The notes: generated from the letters alone by a model not told the origin. Positions 1-8,046 are shown, numbered from the stretch's first letter. The stretch is 17,905 nucleotides of DNA from Salinisphaeraceae bacterium UBA4764 (GCA_002403445.1 DHHU01000053.1:11791-29695), one strand, 5' to 3'. Made by a program: numbers and translations.

Positions 1-45
1 GAAGCGCTCGATATTGCCCCCTCACGAGAACGCCGCCGCTCCTAG
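1..45 (+). CDS. rpoN: RpoN (sigma-54) C-terminal end, truncated by window edge
   Basis: Reading from base 1, the last codons give EALDIAPSRERRRS and then TAG at 43-45. This resembles the usual extreme C-terminus of sigma-54, just after the RpoN box, where family members end in a form like YREALGIPPS followed by a short basic tail. Only 14 residues are visible, so the call rests on this tail match plus position directly upstream of hpf, ptsN and rapZ, the conserved rpoN neighbourhood in gammaproteobacteria. RpoN directs RNA polymerase to -24/-12 promoters. The rest of the gene lies outside the window. Confidence 0.8.
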   Translation, partial: EALDIAPSRERRRS

Positions 46-68
46 TTTCAGGCTATCGCGCTCGGGTA

Positions 69-99
69 TTGCCAACGGCGACCCGAACGGCGGCATAAT
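69..99 (+). promoter_or_regulatory. possible hpf promoter
   Basis: TTGCCA at 69-74 and CATAAT at 94-99 resemble -35 and -10 elements, but the 19-base spacer is longer than ideal. They lie in the 91 bases between the rpoN stop and the hpf start. In other gammaproteobacteria hpf can be transcribed separately from rpoN. Weak evidence, by eye only. Confidence 0.25.
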
Positions 100-136
100 G
101 AGGTTGCATGACTTATGTGCTGCAAGGAGCCAGTCT

Positions 137-463
137 ATGAACCTGAACATATCCGGCCACCACGTCGACGTTACCGACGCCCTACGCAACTACGTTGAAT
201 CCAAGATGACGCGCGTCGAACGCCATTTTGATCACGTCATCGACGCTGAGGTGGTACTCGAAGTTGCCAAGGAACGCCACTCCGCTGAAATCACCATGAA
301 ACTCTCGGGCACCAAGCTGCACGCAGAGGCGACCGAACCGGATATGTATGCCGCCATCGATAGCATGGCCGATAAACTCGATCGACAGATCCGTCGATAC
401 AAGGAAAAAACCCGCGACCATCACAATCGCGACGGTCGGCGACTGGATCGAGATACTGGCTAG
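137..463 (+). CDS. hpf: Ribosome hibernation promoting factor, short form
   Basis: Encodes a 108-residue HPF/YfiA-family protein that binds the 30S subunit in stationary phase and promotes inactive 100S ribosome dimers. The N-terminus MNLNISGHHVDVTDALRNYV and the core around ERHFDHV, VVLEVAKERHSAEI and KLHAEATEPDMYAAID are typical of the family. Residues 1-95 form the single domain and the last dozen are basic and polar. No C-terminal dimerisation domain is present, so this is the short type. An upstream in-frame ATG exists at 14, but the ATG at 137 is preceded by a good ribosome binding site, AAGGAG at 124-129 with 7 bases spacing, and matches the family start. It sits between rpoN and ptsN, as is usual. 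Confidence 0.95.
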   Translation: MNLNISGHHVDVTDALRNYVESKMTRVERHFDHVIDAEVVLEVAKERHSAEITMKLSGTKLHAEATEPDMYAAIDSMADKLDRQIRRYKEKTRDHHNRDGRRLDRDTG

Positions 464-502
464 TTTACACGGCCTGGCGTTGCGATCGGGATCAGCCGCT
501 TG

Positions 503-970
503 ATGCGTATCGTGGATGTTGTGACGCCCGAGCGCGTCCGGCGGTTGTCCGAGGTTTCAAGCCGCAAGCGGCTGCTTGAGCAAGTCGCCAACATGCTGGC
601 ATCAGCCAAACCCGCACTAACGGCAGGCGAAATACTTGATGCCCTGCGCTCGCGTGAACGCCTCGGTTCCACTGCCGTCGGCGGGGGCGCGGCCATCCCA
701 CGGGCGCGCATCGCCGGACTCGACACCCCGCTCGGTGCGTTCGTTCAATTGGCAACGGGCCTCGACTATGGCACTGGCGAGAGCGACGCGGCGTGGGTCG
801 ACCGGGTATTTGCACTGATCGTCCCGGAAAACACACCCGACGATGTACGCCATTTTGTCGATACCCTCGGTATCAACCTGGCGGCTCCACGGGCCGCAGC
901 CGAACTGCGTTCCGCGATCGACGACACCGCACTATATGCCGTACTCCGCACGCTGGACGACGACACCTGA
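503..970 (+). CDS. ptsN: PTS IIA-like nitrogen regulatory protein (EIIA-Ntr), phosphohistidine replaced by Arg
   Basis: A 155-residue protein covering the whole EIIA-Ntr (PTS_EIIA type 2) domain. In the family NPr phosphorylates EIIA-Ntr on a histidine in the motif GIAIPHGK, and its phosphorylation state controls potassium transport, stress responses and other targets. Here the region reads RERLGSTAVGGGAAIPRARI, so residue 67 (CGG at 701-703) is arginine instead of the phosphoacceptor histidine. The surrounding fold motifs, such as GAFVQLATGLDYG and FALIVPEN, are intact, so the gene does not look decayed. CAC or CAT to CGG takes two base changes, which argues against a simple read error. I chose ATG 503 over TTG 500. 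It lies 39 bases after hpf and before rapZ. It probably acts as an unphosphorylatable regulator, which is inference. Confidence 0.9.
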   Translation: MRIVDVVTPERVRRLSEVSSRKRLLEQVANMLASAKPALTAGEILDALRSRERLGSTAVGGGAAIPRARIAGLDTPLGAFVQLATGLDYGTGESDAAWVDRVFALIVPENTPDDVRHFVDTLGINLAAPRAAAELRSAIDDTALYAVLRTLDDDT

Positions 971-1049
971 TGACATCCGTCAATTTTCCAATACTACCTG
1001 CAGGCCACGCACTGCTCGAGGCCGTATGTGGCATAAACCGTAGGACGCC

Positions 1050-1907
1050 ATGAAACTGATCGTTGTAAGCGGCTTGGCCGGCGCCGGCAAATCAGTGGTG
1101 CTACAAACACTCGAAGACATTGGCTACTTCTCGATCGACAATTTCCCGGTCGCCATGCTCGGGGATGTGTCGCCGGCAACACTCACCACCGAAGGCCTGG
1201 ACTATGACCGCCTGGCACTCGGCATTGATACCCGCGCCGGGCGCGAGCGGCTCGCCGATCTGCCCGAACGGCTTGACGCTCTACGCGCAGGCGGAATCGA
1301 TGTCGAACTGATTTTCGTCACCGCCGAACAAGACACCATACTCAGCCGGTTCGATCAGACCCGCCGCCGGCATCCATTGGCTTCTGGCGATTTGGCGCTG
1401 CCCGAGGCGATTGCAGTCGACCGCGAGGCACTCGGAGCCATCGAAGCCGCCGCCGACATCGCGATCGATACCACCCGAACCAATATCCATGAATTACGCG
1501 ACATCGTGCGCAACCGTGTCGAATTCGGTCAGCAGGGCACGGTCGCGGTGTTGCTGCAATCTTTCGGGTTCAAAAACGGCGTCCCCGCCGGCGTCGATTT
1601 TTGTTTTGACGCCCGGTGCCTGCCCAACCCGCATTGGCAACCGACCTTGCAGCAAGCCACTGGCAAAGACACGGGCGTGATCGCTTTCTTCGAGAACGAC
1701 CCGGCGACTCAAGCCTATCTCCGGGATATCGGCACTTTCTTCGAGACTTGGCTGCCGGTGTTCGCGGGCGCCGACCGGGCCTACGTCACAATCGCCGTCG
1801 GCTGCACCGGCGGCAACCATCGCTCAGTCTATCTTGTGGAGCAACTTGCCGAACAACTGCGGGCGCACTACCAACCCGTCCTTGTACGACATAATGAAAT
1901 CGGCTGA
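1050..1907 (+). CDS. rapZ: RapZ, RNase adapter / nucleotide-binding protein
   Basis: 285 residues, matching the family length (284 in E. coli). RapZ binds nucleotides and in enterics delivers the sRNA GlmZ to RNase E to control glucosamine-6-phosphate synthesis. Walker A is GLAGAGKS at residues 8-15. The family signature GIDTR is at 58-62, and the C-terminal domain carries GFKNGVPAGVDFCFDARCLP and GCTGGNHRSVYL. The protein ends in VLVRHNEIG and lacks the lysine/arginine-rich tail (K281, R282, K283 of E. coli) used for GlmZ binding, so the RNA-adapter role may not carry over. A modest AGGA at 1042-1045 precedes the ATG. It is 79 bases downstream of ptsN. No NPr gene follows it. Confidence 0.95.
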   Translation: MKLIVVSGLAGAGKSVVLQTLEDIGYFSIDNFPVAMLGDVSPATLTTEGLDYDRLALGIDTRAGRERLADLPERLDALRAGGIDVELIFVTAEQDTILSRFDQTRRRHPLASGDLALPEAIAVDREALGAIEAAADIAIDTTRTNIHELRDIVRNRVEFGQQGTVAVLLQSFGFKNGVPAGVDFCFDARCLPNPHWQPTLQQATGKDTGVIAFFENDPATQAYLRDIGTFFETWLPVFAGADRAYVTIAVGCTGGNHRSVYLVEQLAEQLRAHYQPVLVRHNEIG

Positions 1908-1994
1908 TCAACGCCTTTGCCGACAAGATCCAGCTCACAGGCATTGCGCCGTTTGAATCCATAATGCCAGTCGAATGCCCGGCATGAGCCAGTG

Positions 1995-3359
1995 ATGAGT
2001 GACAAAGACGCCCAAAAAGCCACCATCGATGCGCAACTGCGCTCGCTCGACGAGGCGCTAACCTCGGGTCGAATGCGACGCCTTAAGCCGCTGTTGAACA
2101 GTCTCACGGCACCCGAAATCGCGCGGCTAATGGAATCCTGCCCGCGCCAGCGGCGTGGTGTCGTCTGGCAACTGATCCCCGAGTCCGACCGCGGCGAAAC
2201 ACTTAAGCACGTTCATGACGAAGTCCGCAGGGAACTGATCGAGTTAGTCGACAATCAAGATTTGCTCACCTCGGTTCGTGAGCTGGCCATCGACGATCTG
2301 GCGGATTTGATCACCGAGCTGCCGGAACCGGTCACCAGCGACGTTCTGCAGTCGATGGGCAGCGGCGACCGGCAACGGCTCGAAGCGGTGCTCGTTTATC
2401 CGCCGGATAGCGCCGGCGGGCTGATGAACAACGATACGGTCGCGGTTCGCCCGGACGTCACGCTGGCCGTTGTCAACCGCTATCTGCGCATGCGCGGGCG
2501 ACTGCCGAACGCGACTGAAACCTTGTTCGTGGTCGCCCGCGACGGCCGCTATCTCGGGCTGTTGAGCCTGGCCAAACTGTTGACCGTCGACAGCCAGCAG
2601 GACGTCTCGGAAGTCATGACAACGCGGGTCGAGGGGTTATCAGCCCATCTTTCGGCCAGCGAAGTCGCCAAACGGGTCGAGGATCTGGATTTAATATCGG
2701 CCCCGATTGTCGACGATGCAGGTCAACTCGTGGGCCGCATTACCATCGACGATGTCGTCGACGTGATCCGCGAGGAGGCAGAAAAAAGCATCATGCGCAT
2801 GGCCGGCCTGGAGCAGGAATCGGACGTGTTCGCGCCCATCACGCGCACCGCGCGCCGACGCGCGGTTTGGCTCGGCATCAATCTGGTGACCGCACTGATT
2901 GCGTCGCAGGTCGTCGGCCTGTTTCAGGTGGCGCTGTCGCAAGTCGTGGCGCTGGCCGTTCTTATGCCCATAGTAGCCAGCATGGGGGGCATTGGCGGCA
3001 CCCAAACGCTAACCGTAATTATCCGTGGCTTGACGCTGGGCCAAATTGGTTTTGCCAACGCCGGCCGGGTGCTGATTAACGAACTGGCAGTCGGCATTAT
3101 CAACGGTATGCTTTGGGGAGTCGTGGTGGGCATTGTGGCCGAACTCTGGTTCGGTAACCCGCTACTCGGCCTGATCATAGGCGCCGCGCTCATCATCAAT
3201 CAGCTCACGGCCACGGTCGCCGGTGTCGGCGTTCCATTGACCATGAAACGCCTGGGTATCGATCCTGCGCTGGCCGGCGCCGTGGTGGTCACTACCATCA
3301 CGGACGTCGTGGGCTTCGTCTCATTCCTGGGGCTGGGGACATTGTTTCTGGTGCACTAA
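1995..3359 (+). CDS. mgtE: MgtE-family magnesium channel
   Basis: 454 residues with standard MgtE architecture: an N-terminal helical MgtE_N domain (about 1-130), a CBS pair (about 140-262, with YPPDSAGGLM at 135-144), a connecting helix, and a membrane domain of five helices (about 291-451). The membrane part contains MPIVASMGGIGGTQTLT (324-340) in the pore region and GIDPALAGAVVVTTITDVVG near the end. MgtE homologues pass Mg2+ through the inner membrane and are gated by cytoplasmic Mg2+ bound to the N and CBS domains. A GTG at 1992 is also in frame, but ATG at 1995 is the simpler start. Only 87 bases separate it from rapZ, and I saw no recognisable Mg riboswitch there. In related genomes an NPr/HPr gene can lie between rapZ and mgtE; here there is none. 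Confidence 0.92.
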   Translation: MSDKDAQKATIDAQLRSLDEALTSGRMRRLKPLLNSLTAPEIARLMESCPRQRRGVVWQLIPESDRGETLKHVHDEVRRELIELVDNQDLLTSVRELAIDDLADLITELPEPVTSDVLQSMGSGDRQRLEAVLVYPPDSAGGLMNNDTVAVRPDVTLAVVNRYLRMRGRLPNATETLFVVARDGRYLGLLSLAKLLTVDSQQDVSEVMTTRVEGLSAHLSASEVAKRVEDLDLISAPIVDDAGQLVGRITIDDVVDVIREEAEKSIMRMAGLEQESDVFAPITRTARRRAVWLGINLVTALIASQVVGLFQVALSQVVALAVLMPIVASMGGIGGTQTLTVIIRGLTLGQIGFANAGRVLINELAVGIINGMLWGVVVGIVAELWFGNPLLGLIIGAALIINQLTATVAGVGVPLTMKRLGIDPALAGAVVVTTITDVVGFVSFLGLGTLFLVH

Positions 3360-3364
3360 CTCCT

Positions 3365-3386
3365 ATCCGGACAAAGTAATCCGGAT
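3365..3386. terminator. weak inverted repeat between convergent mgtE and pmbA
   Basis: ATCCGGA at 3365-3371 pairs with TCCGGAT at 3380-3386 around an 8-base loop. It lies just after the mgtE stop and before the pmbA stop on the other strand, where a shared terminator would be expected. There is no T-run on either side, so it may be only a 3' stabilising hairpin. Confidence 0.35.
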
Positions 3387-3451
3387 GGGCTCGACCGGCG
3401 CATCATATGCAAGCCGGCCGATCACGGCCAATCAATGCCGCAAGAGGTCAT

Positions 3452-4810
3452 CTAGGTACCGGCTACGGTCATTCGACCAATCAAAACCGAGGGCGTGCGC
3501 AGCACACGTGTCGGATCAACGTCGTTGCCCAGTGCCTCGATGGCTTGATACATGTCGGCCAGATTGGCGGCAATTGTCGCGTTTTGAACCGGGTAGGCAA
3601 CACGCCCATCTTCAACCCAGAAGCCGGCGGCCCCCCGCGAGTAATCACCGGTGGTCAAATCCACGCCCTGGCCCATCAACTCGCTCACGATCAAACCCCG
3701 GCCCATACCGGCCACCAGGGCGTCGAAATCGGCATCGCCCGGGTTGATTTCAGGGTTGAACACACCGCCGGCATTGCCGGTCGTCTGTCGGCCCAGCCGG
3801 CGCGCACTGTAAGCACTGAGCACATAACTATTCAGTACGCCGGATTCGACCAACGCACGTTCGCGGGTCGCCACGCCGTCGCCGTCAAAGCCCGCACTAG
3901 CCAGCCCACGTGGGCGATGCGGTGACTGTCGCAAAGTGACCGACGGAACAGCAATCGCCTCCCCAAGCCGGTCTTTCAGAAAACTGGCATTTCGATACAG
4001 CGCGCCACCGCTGATGGCACTAATCAGATGTTGCCAAAGACTGACCGCCGCACGCGGTTGGAACAAGACTGGAACGGTTGCCGTCGGCGGCGTGCGGGCG
4101 CCAAGTCGGGCCAACGCGCGGTCGGCGGCGAGTTGCCCGATGATGGTTTCGGCTTCCAGGTCATCAACCGCACGTGCCGGCGAAAACGCCACGTCACGCT
4201 GCATGCCGCTGTCATCGCGAGCCAGTGCGCTGCAACTCATGACATGTTGGGTTTCAGCCTGAGCCGCAATAAAGCCGTGACTGTTGGCATAGACGTCGAA
4301 CTCGCTTTCGGTGGCAACTTGGGCGCCTTCCACCTGGGCTATGCGTGGATCGCGCTCGAGTGCCGCAGCTTCCAAGGCCAGCGCCCGGCGCTCGGCCTCG
4401 TCGGCGCTCAACGACCAGGGATGGTTCAACGACAAATTTGGCCAATCGGTGGCCATCAATTCCGCATCTGCCAGACCCGCGTAGGGATCAGGCTCGGTGA
4501 AACGCGCCATATCCAGTGCCCGCGCCAATGTCTGGGCTAGACCCTCGGCGCTAAGATCGCTGGTTGTAGCAGTCGCGGCGCGCTGGCCGCGATACACAGT
4601 AACGCCGGCTGAACGTGCGTTGGCCGATTCCACGCTCTCGCGCTGGCCGCCGCGCGCCGATACCGAAAGACTGCATCCGGCCGAGGCACTCACCTCCGCC
4701 GCATCGGCACCGCCGCGGCAGGCATCGTCGATCAGCGCGGCAACCTGGTCGCGCAGCGCTCTGGTGTCGACGCGTCGTTGAATATCTCCGGCGTTAGCGG
4801 CCTGGGCCAT
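3452..4810 (-). CDS. pmbA: PmbA/TldE, metalloprotease partner subunit
   Basis: 452 residues (450 in E. coli). PmbA (TldE) pairs with TldD to form a cytoplasmic protease complex that trims unfolded peptides and, where present, matures microcin B17 and degrades the CcdA antitoxin. The catalytic HExxH motif belongs to TldD and is not expected or seen here. Recognisable family stretches include GLASAGFDGDGVATRERALV, TGNAGGVFNPEINPG, ELMGQGVDLTTGDYSRGAAG followed by FWVEDG, and the C-terminal TPSVLIGRMTVAGT. The ATG at 4810 is preceded by CGGGAA about 8 bases upstream. It lies 70 bases downstream of mpl on the same strand and may share its transcript. TldD is not in the window, and neither is yjgA, its frequent neighbour. 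Confidence 0.94.
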   Translation of the reverse strand: MAQAANAGDIQRRVDTRALRDQVAALIDDACRGGADAAEVSASAGCSLSVSARGGQRESVESANARSAGVTVYRGQRAATATTSDLSAEGLAQTLARALDMARFTEPDPYAGLADAELMATDWPNLSLNHPWSLSADEAERRALALEAAALERDPRIAQVEGAQVATESEFDVYANSHGFIAAQAETQHVMSCSALARDDSGMQRDVAFSPARAVDDLEAETIIGQLAADRALARLGARTPPTATVPVLFQPRAAVSLWQHLISAISGGALYRNASFLKDRLGEAIAVPSVTLRQSPHRPRGLASAGFDGDGVATRERALVESGVLNSYVLSAYSARRLGRQTTGNAGGVFNPEINPGDADFDALVAGMGRGLIVSELMGQGVDLTTGDYSRGAAGFWVEDGRVAYPVQNATIAANLADMYQAIEALGNDVDPTRVLRTPSVLIGRMTVAGT

Positions 4811-4880
4811 GATTGTGTTCCCGAGTTGGATTTGTCGCCCCGCAGGCTAGCGTAAAAACAAGCGCTGCTGGGAACCATTT

Positions 4881-6236
4881 TCAGACAAGTTCGTCCAGCC
4901 GCGCCAGAAGACGTTGTTGAAATCCCTCGAAACCGGCGTTGCTGAGGACGACCACGCGGTCCTCGGGGCGAACAAAATCGACTACTGCCGCAATCAACGC
5001 TTCGACAGTCGCCGCACTTTCGAGATGCGCCAGACCCGAGTCACCCAGGGTGGCCTCAACCGACCAGTCGGTTTGGCCCGCATAGACGAATACCGCGTCG
5101 GCACGTGACAGACTCGAGCCCAGTCGAGCGCCATGGCAGCCGGCTCGCATGGTGTTAGAGGCCGGATGCAAAACCGCAATCAAGCGTCCAGGCTTCGACT
5201 CGGCCCGCAGCGCCTTGAGGGTGGCCTCAATGGCGGTGGGATGGTGAGCAAAGTCATCGATGACCGTGACCCCACCTGCGCTGCCAAGCAATTCCAGGCG
5301 GCGTTTGACACCATGAAAGCCGGCCAGCGCATCGACACTGGCCTGCGGGTCGACCCCCGCGGCGTGGGCTGCGACGATCGCCGCCAAGGCATTCGATGCG
5401 CTATGGGCGCCAGGCAGTTGCCATGGCCCCTCGGCACATGAAACGCCATCGTGGTGGATCGTCCAGTGTTGTGCTGGAAGATCGACGCTTATCGACCATC
5501 CAGATTCGCTGTTGAACCAGTCCACTGGCGTCCAGCAGCCACGATCGAGCACATCCTGCAGTTCCGGGTCGTCGGCATTGACCACGAGATGCCCGCGCCC
5601 CGGTACGACGCGCACCAGATGATGAAACTGGCGCCGGATATCTTCCAAATCGTCAAAGATGTCGGCATGATCGAATTCAAGATTGTTCAGGACACAGATC
5701 TCCGGCCGGTAGTGGACAAATTTAGAGCGCTTGTCGAAAAACGCGGTGTCGTATTCATCGGCTTCGATTACAAAACATCGGTCGGTGCCGAGTGCCGCCG
5801 ACACGCCCAGATCATGGGCAATACCGCCAATCAACCAGCCGGGATCGGCCCCGGCTCGTCGCATAATGGTTGCGAGCATACTGGCTGTCGTAGTCTTGCC
5901 GTGGGTGCCAGCCACCGCTAGCACCTGACGCCCGGCCAGCACATTGTCAGCCAGCCAGGCCGGACCAGACGTGTAGCGCAACCCGGTGTTCAGTACGGCC
6001 TCGACTTCCGGATTACCGCGCGACAGGGCATTGCCGATAACCACTTCGTCGGGTAATGGTTCTAGGTTCGCCGGCTCATAGCCCACGGTCACTTCGATGC
6101 CAGCTTCGGTGAGCTGTGTACTCATGGGCGGATACAGCGGGCCATCCGAGCCGCGCACAGTATGACCCATGGCACGCGCCAACAGCGCAATGCCGGCCAT
6201 GAATGTGCCGCCTATGCCGATGATATGCACGTGCAT
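4881..6236 (-). CDS. mpl: UDP-MurNAc:tripeptide ligase (Mpl), murein recycling
   Basis: 451 residues (457 in E. coli). Mpl joins the L-Ala-gamma-D-Glu-meso-DAP tripeptide released from old peptidoglycan to UDP-N-acetylmuramate, bypassing MurC, MurD and MurE. The N-terminus MHVHIIGIGGTFMAGIALLA is the Mur-ligase Rossmann start. VAGTHGKTTTASML (about 108-121) is the ATP-binding P-loop. FVIEADEYDTAFFDKRSKF with NNLEFDHADIF is the central domain, and FAHHPTAIEATLKALRA begins the C-terminal domain. The frame stays open 363 bases further upstream, but that part overlaps the preceding membrane gene and has no Mur homology, so I place the start at 6236. The upstream stop and this start are separated by one base (TGA T ATG), suggesting translational coupling. 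Confidence 0.95.
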   Translation of the reverse strand: MHVHIIGIGGTFMAGIALLARAMGHTVRGSDGPLYPPMSTQLTEAGIEVTVGYEPANLEPLPDEVVIGNALSRGNPEVEAVLNTGLRYTSGPAWLADNVLAGRQVLAVAGTHGKTTTASMLATIMRRAGADPGWLIGGIAHDLGVSAALGTDRCFVIEADEYDTAFFDKRSKFVHYRPEICVLNNLEFDHADIFDDLEDIRRQFHHLVRVVPGRGHLVVNADDPELQDVLDRGCWTPVDWFNSESGWSISVDLPAQHWTIHHDGVSCAEGPWQLPGAHSASNALAAIVAAHAAGVDPQASVDALAGFHGVKRRLELLGSAGGVTVIDDFAHHPTAIEATLKALRAESKPGRLIAVLHPASNTMRAGCHGARLGSSLSRADAVFVYAGQTDWSVEATLGDSGLAHLESAATVEALIAAVVDFVRPEDRVVVLSNAGFEGFQQRLLARLDELV

Positions 6237-6237
6237 A

Positions 6238-6891
6238 TCAGAGGATGGTAAACACCACGAACAGGAATAACTCGAAGCCCACGGCTGTCGCCAACCCGAG
6301 CCAACGCGTGGTATCCAGTGCTTGTTGGTAGATATGGCTGAAAACGAACAGCCGCCAGAGGCCAATGACCATGAACAAAATGAATGCCCACCCAGACAGT
6401 GCCGGCATACCGGATTGTCCAGCGTTGGCTTGGGATGATTGGGCTGTGCCGGATCTGGTGTTTCGCCGCGCTGCATTCTGGGCTTTCGATCGCGGCTTCT
6501 GCGGCGACTGGCTGGCCGTTTGAGTCGGGGTCGACGCACCCTGCTCGGCCTGATTGCGAAGCGCGTGCAGATAAGGCGCCATGGCCATATCCGGCCCAAT
6601 CATGATCAGCGTGAAAACGGTGCCGCAAAAAAATAGCGCAGTGGCGGTTTGGCGAAAGCGGTTGGGGGTGCCGCGCCACAGCAGCAGCGCCGCCGTGTAG
6701 ATGGCCAGCAGGATCGTGGTCAGCAGCACCAGTGCAAGCGCTTCCACCAACGATTCCAGTACCACCAGTTGGGCGATCCCGGCAATCATGTACAAGGCTA
6801 CGGCGAGGGTGAGCGTGGTGCGATCCCCAGGCATATCCTGCGGACCGGAGCGTAAACGCAATAAGTCGAGTATCGGGGCCAGAAAGGCCAT
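6238..6891 (-). CDS. Unrecognised five-helix membrane protein upstream of mpl
   Basis: I do not recognise this 217-residue protein. It has a short amphipathic start (MAFLAPILDLLRLR) and hydrophobic segments at about 26-48, 49-72, 83-106, 166-187 and 197-217. Between the third and fourth is a hydrophilic loop of about 55 residues (110-165), rich in Gln, Ser, Thr, Ala, Lys and Arg, that looks disordered and net positive. With positive-inside topology that loop should be cytoplasmic. The start at 6891 has GAGG about 6 bases upstream. A longer in-frame start at 6942 would overlap the divergent rnd start, so it is less likely. It ends one base before mpl, so the two are probably co-translated. Five helices recall YIP1-type proteins, but I see no diagnostic motif. 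A role near the inner membrane with Mpl is inference only. Confidence 0.75.
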   Translation of the reverse strand: MAFLAPILDLLRLRSGPQDMPGDRTTLTLAVALYMIAGIAQLVVLESLVEALALVLLTTILLAIYTAALLLWRGTPNRFRQTATALFFCGTVFTLIMIGPDMAMAPYLHALRNQAEQGASTPTQTASQSPQKPRSKAQNAARRNTRSGTAQSSQANAGQSGMPALSGWAFILFMVIGLWRLFVFSHIYQQALDTTRWLGLATAVGFELFLFVVFTIL

Positions 6892-6921
6892 GAGGGGCCT
6901 CACAATTCGTACAATAGCCTG

Positions 6922-8046
6922 ATGATACAAAACACATCGCAATCGGTCGCGTTCATCGACACGCCTGAGGCTCTGGCTCGCTTTGTCGATACCCTCGGGC
7001 AGCCGCCCAAATTGGCACTGGATACTGAGTTCGCCCGTGATCGGACTTATTTTCCCCGTCTATGTCTGGTTCAGATCGCCACGACCGAGTACATCGGGTT
7101 AATCGACGCGCTGGCCATCGATGACCTAAGCCAACTGACCAAGCTCTGGGCCAACCCAGCGACCACCATTGTTTTGCACGCGGCCGCTCAAGACCTGGAA
7201 GTACTGCTGCATCGCACTGGGGTATTGCCGGCGCAGTTGTTTGACACCCAAATCGCCGCCGCCCTGGCGGGACATGACGCACAAACCGGCTATGCGACGC
7301 TGGTGAAAGCGGAGCTTGGCCTAACGCTGGCCAAGAGCCACACTCGCACTGATTGGCAAAAACGCCCATTGGCACCAGGCGCGCTGGATTATGCCGCCGA
7401 TGATGTCCGCTATCTGCTCGCCCTGTACACTCATCTGTCTGATGCCATCCGGGCAACCGGGCGCGAACAGTGGCTGGTCGAAGACTGTGAACGCCAGAAC
7501 GACGCCGAGCGCTATCGGCCCCAACCCGATCAGGCTTTGCGGTTTGTGCGCGGCCTCGACGGGCTGAATCCCGAAACAGTTGCCGTGGCCGCCCGCCTGG
7601 CCGCCTGGCGTGAGCGCACCGCGATGTCAAGCGACCGGCCGCGCCGTTGGATTCTGGCTGATAAAACACTGGTCGAGATAGCCGAGCGACAGCCGGCCGA
7701 TATGGCAGCACTGGAAGCAGTGGATTCGTTGTCAAAACGGACGCGCGAACGCCACGCCAAGGCATTGATCCACGCCATCCATGGGCATGATCAGCCGGAA
7801 GCGATTCATACGCCCGAGCCTGCGCCCCGTCTAACGGCCGCTGAACGCCAACGTGTCAAAAAAGGGATGAGAATACTGCGCCAAATGGCAGAGACACTTG
7901 AACTACCGAGCGCTACGCTCGGCGCGCGCGCTGATGTTGAGGCGCTGGTCCGTGGGCGCCGCGATACGAAACTGGAAAACGGCTGGCGCGCCGATGTGGT
8001 CGGCAGGCCGATTGCTGAGGCAATCATGCCCCCCCAATCCAATTAA
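6922..8046 (+). CDS. rnd: Ribonuclease D
   Basis: 374 residues (375 in E. coli). RNase D is a 3'-5' exoribonuclease that trims tRNA precursors and other stable RNAs. The DEDDy active site is visible: D34 and E36 in LALDTEFARD, D91 in HAAAQDLEVLL, and Y157 with D161 in YAADDVRYLL. An HRDC domain follows at about 210-285 (GLNPETVAVAARLAAWR, then LVEIAERQPADMAALEAV), and a second C-terminal helical region has a basic, charged character. The ATG at 6922 gives a family-like N-terminus, though I see no strong ribosome binding site before it. It starts 30 bases from the divergent membrane protein gene, so their promoters must overlap. It converges on adk at the 3' end. Confidence 0.95.
   Translation: MIQNTSQSVAFIDTPEALARFVDTLGQPPKLALDTEFARDRTYFPRLCLVQIATTEYIGLIDALAIDDLSQLTKLWANPATTIVLHAAAQDLEVLLHRTGVLPAQLFDTQIAAALAGHDAQTGYATLVKAELGLTLAKSHTRTDWQKRPLAPGALDYAADDVRYLLALYTHLSDAIRATGREQWLVEDCERQNDAERYRPQPDQALRFVRGLDGLNPETVAVAARLAAWRERTAMSSDRPRRWILADKTLVEIAERQPADMAALEAVDSLSKRTRERHAKALIHAIHGHDQPEAIHTPEPAPRLTAAERQRVKKGMRILRQMAETLELPSATLGARADVEALVRGRRDTKLENGWRADVVGRPIAEAIMPPQSN

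Noticed and set aside
14..136. Longer N-terminus for hpf from ATG 14
   Set aside because: The extension overlaps the rpoN tail, has no homology, and the ATG at 137 has a near-perfect ribosome binding site and the family start.
1908..1994. Magnesium riboswitch before mgtE
   Set aside because: The gap is only 87 bases, too short for the M-box, and shows no matching helices or terminator.
3407..3925. Long plus-strand frames opposite pmbA, also at 4028-4540
   Set aside because: They are antisense to a clear PmbA protein and their products resemble no family; GC-rich codon use keeps the opposite strand open.
6237..6599. 121-codon N-terminal extension of mpl
   Set aside because: It lies inside the membrane protein gene in another frame, reads as low-complexity shadow sequence, and the Mur-ligase fold begins at MHVHIIGIGG.
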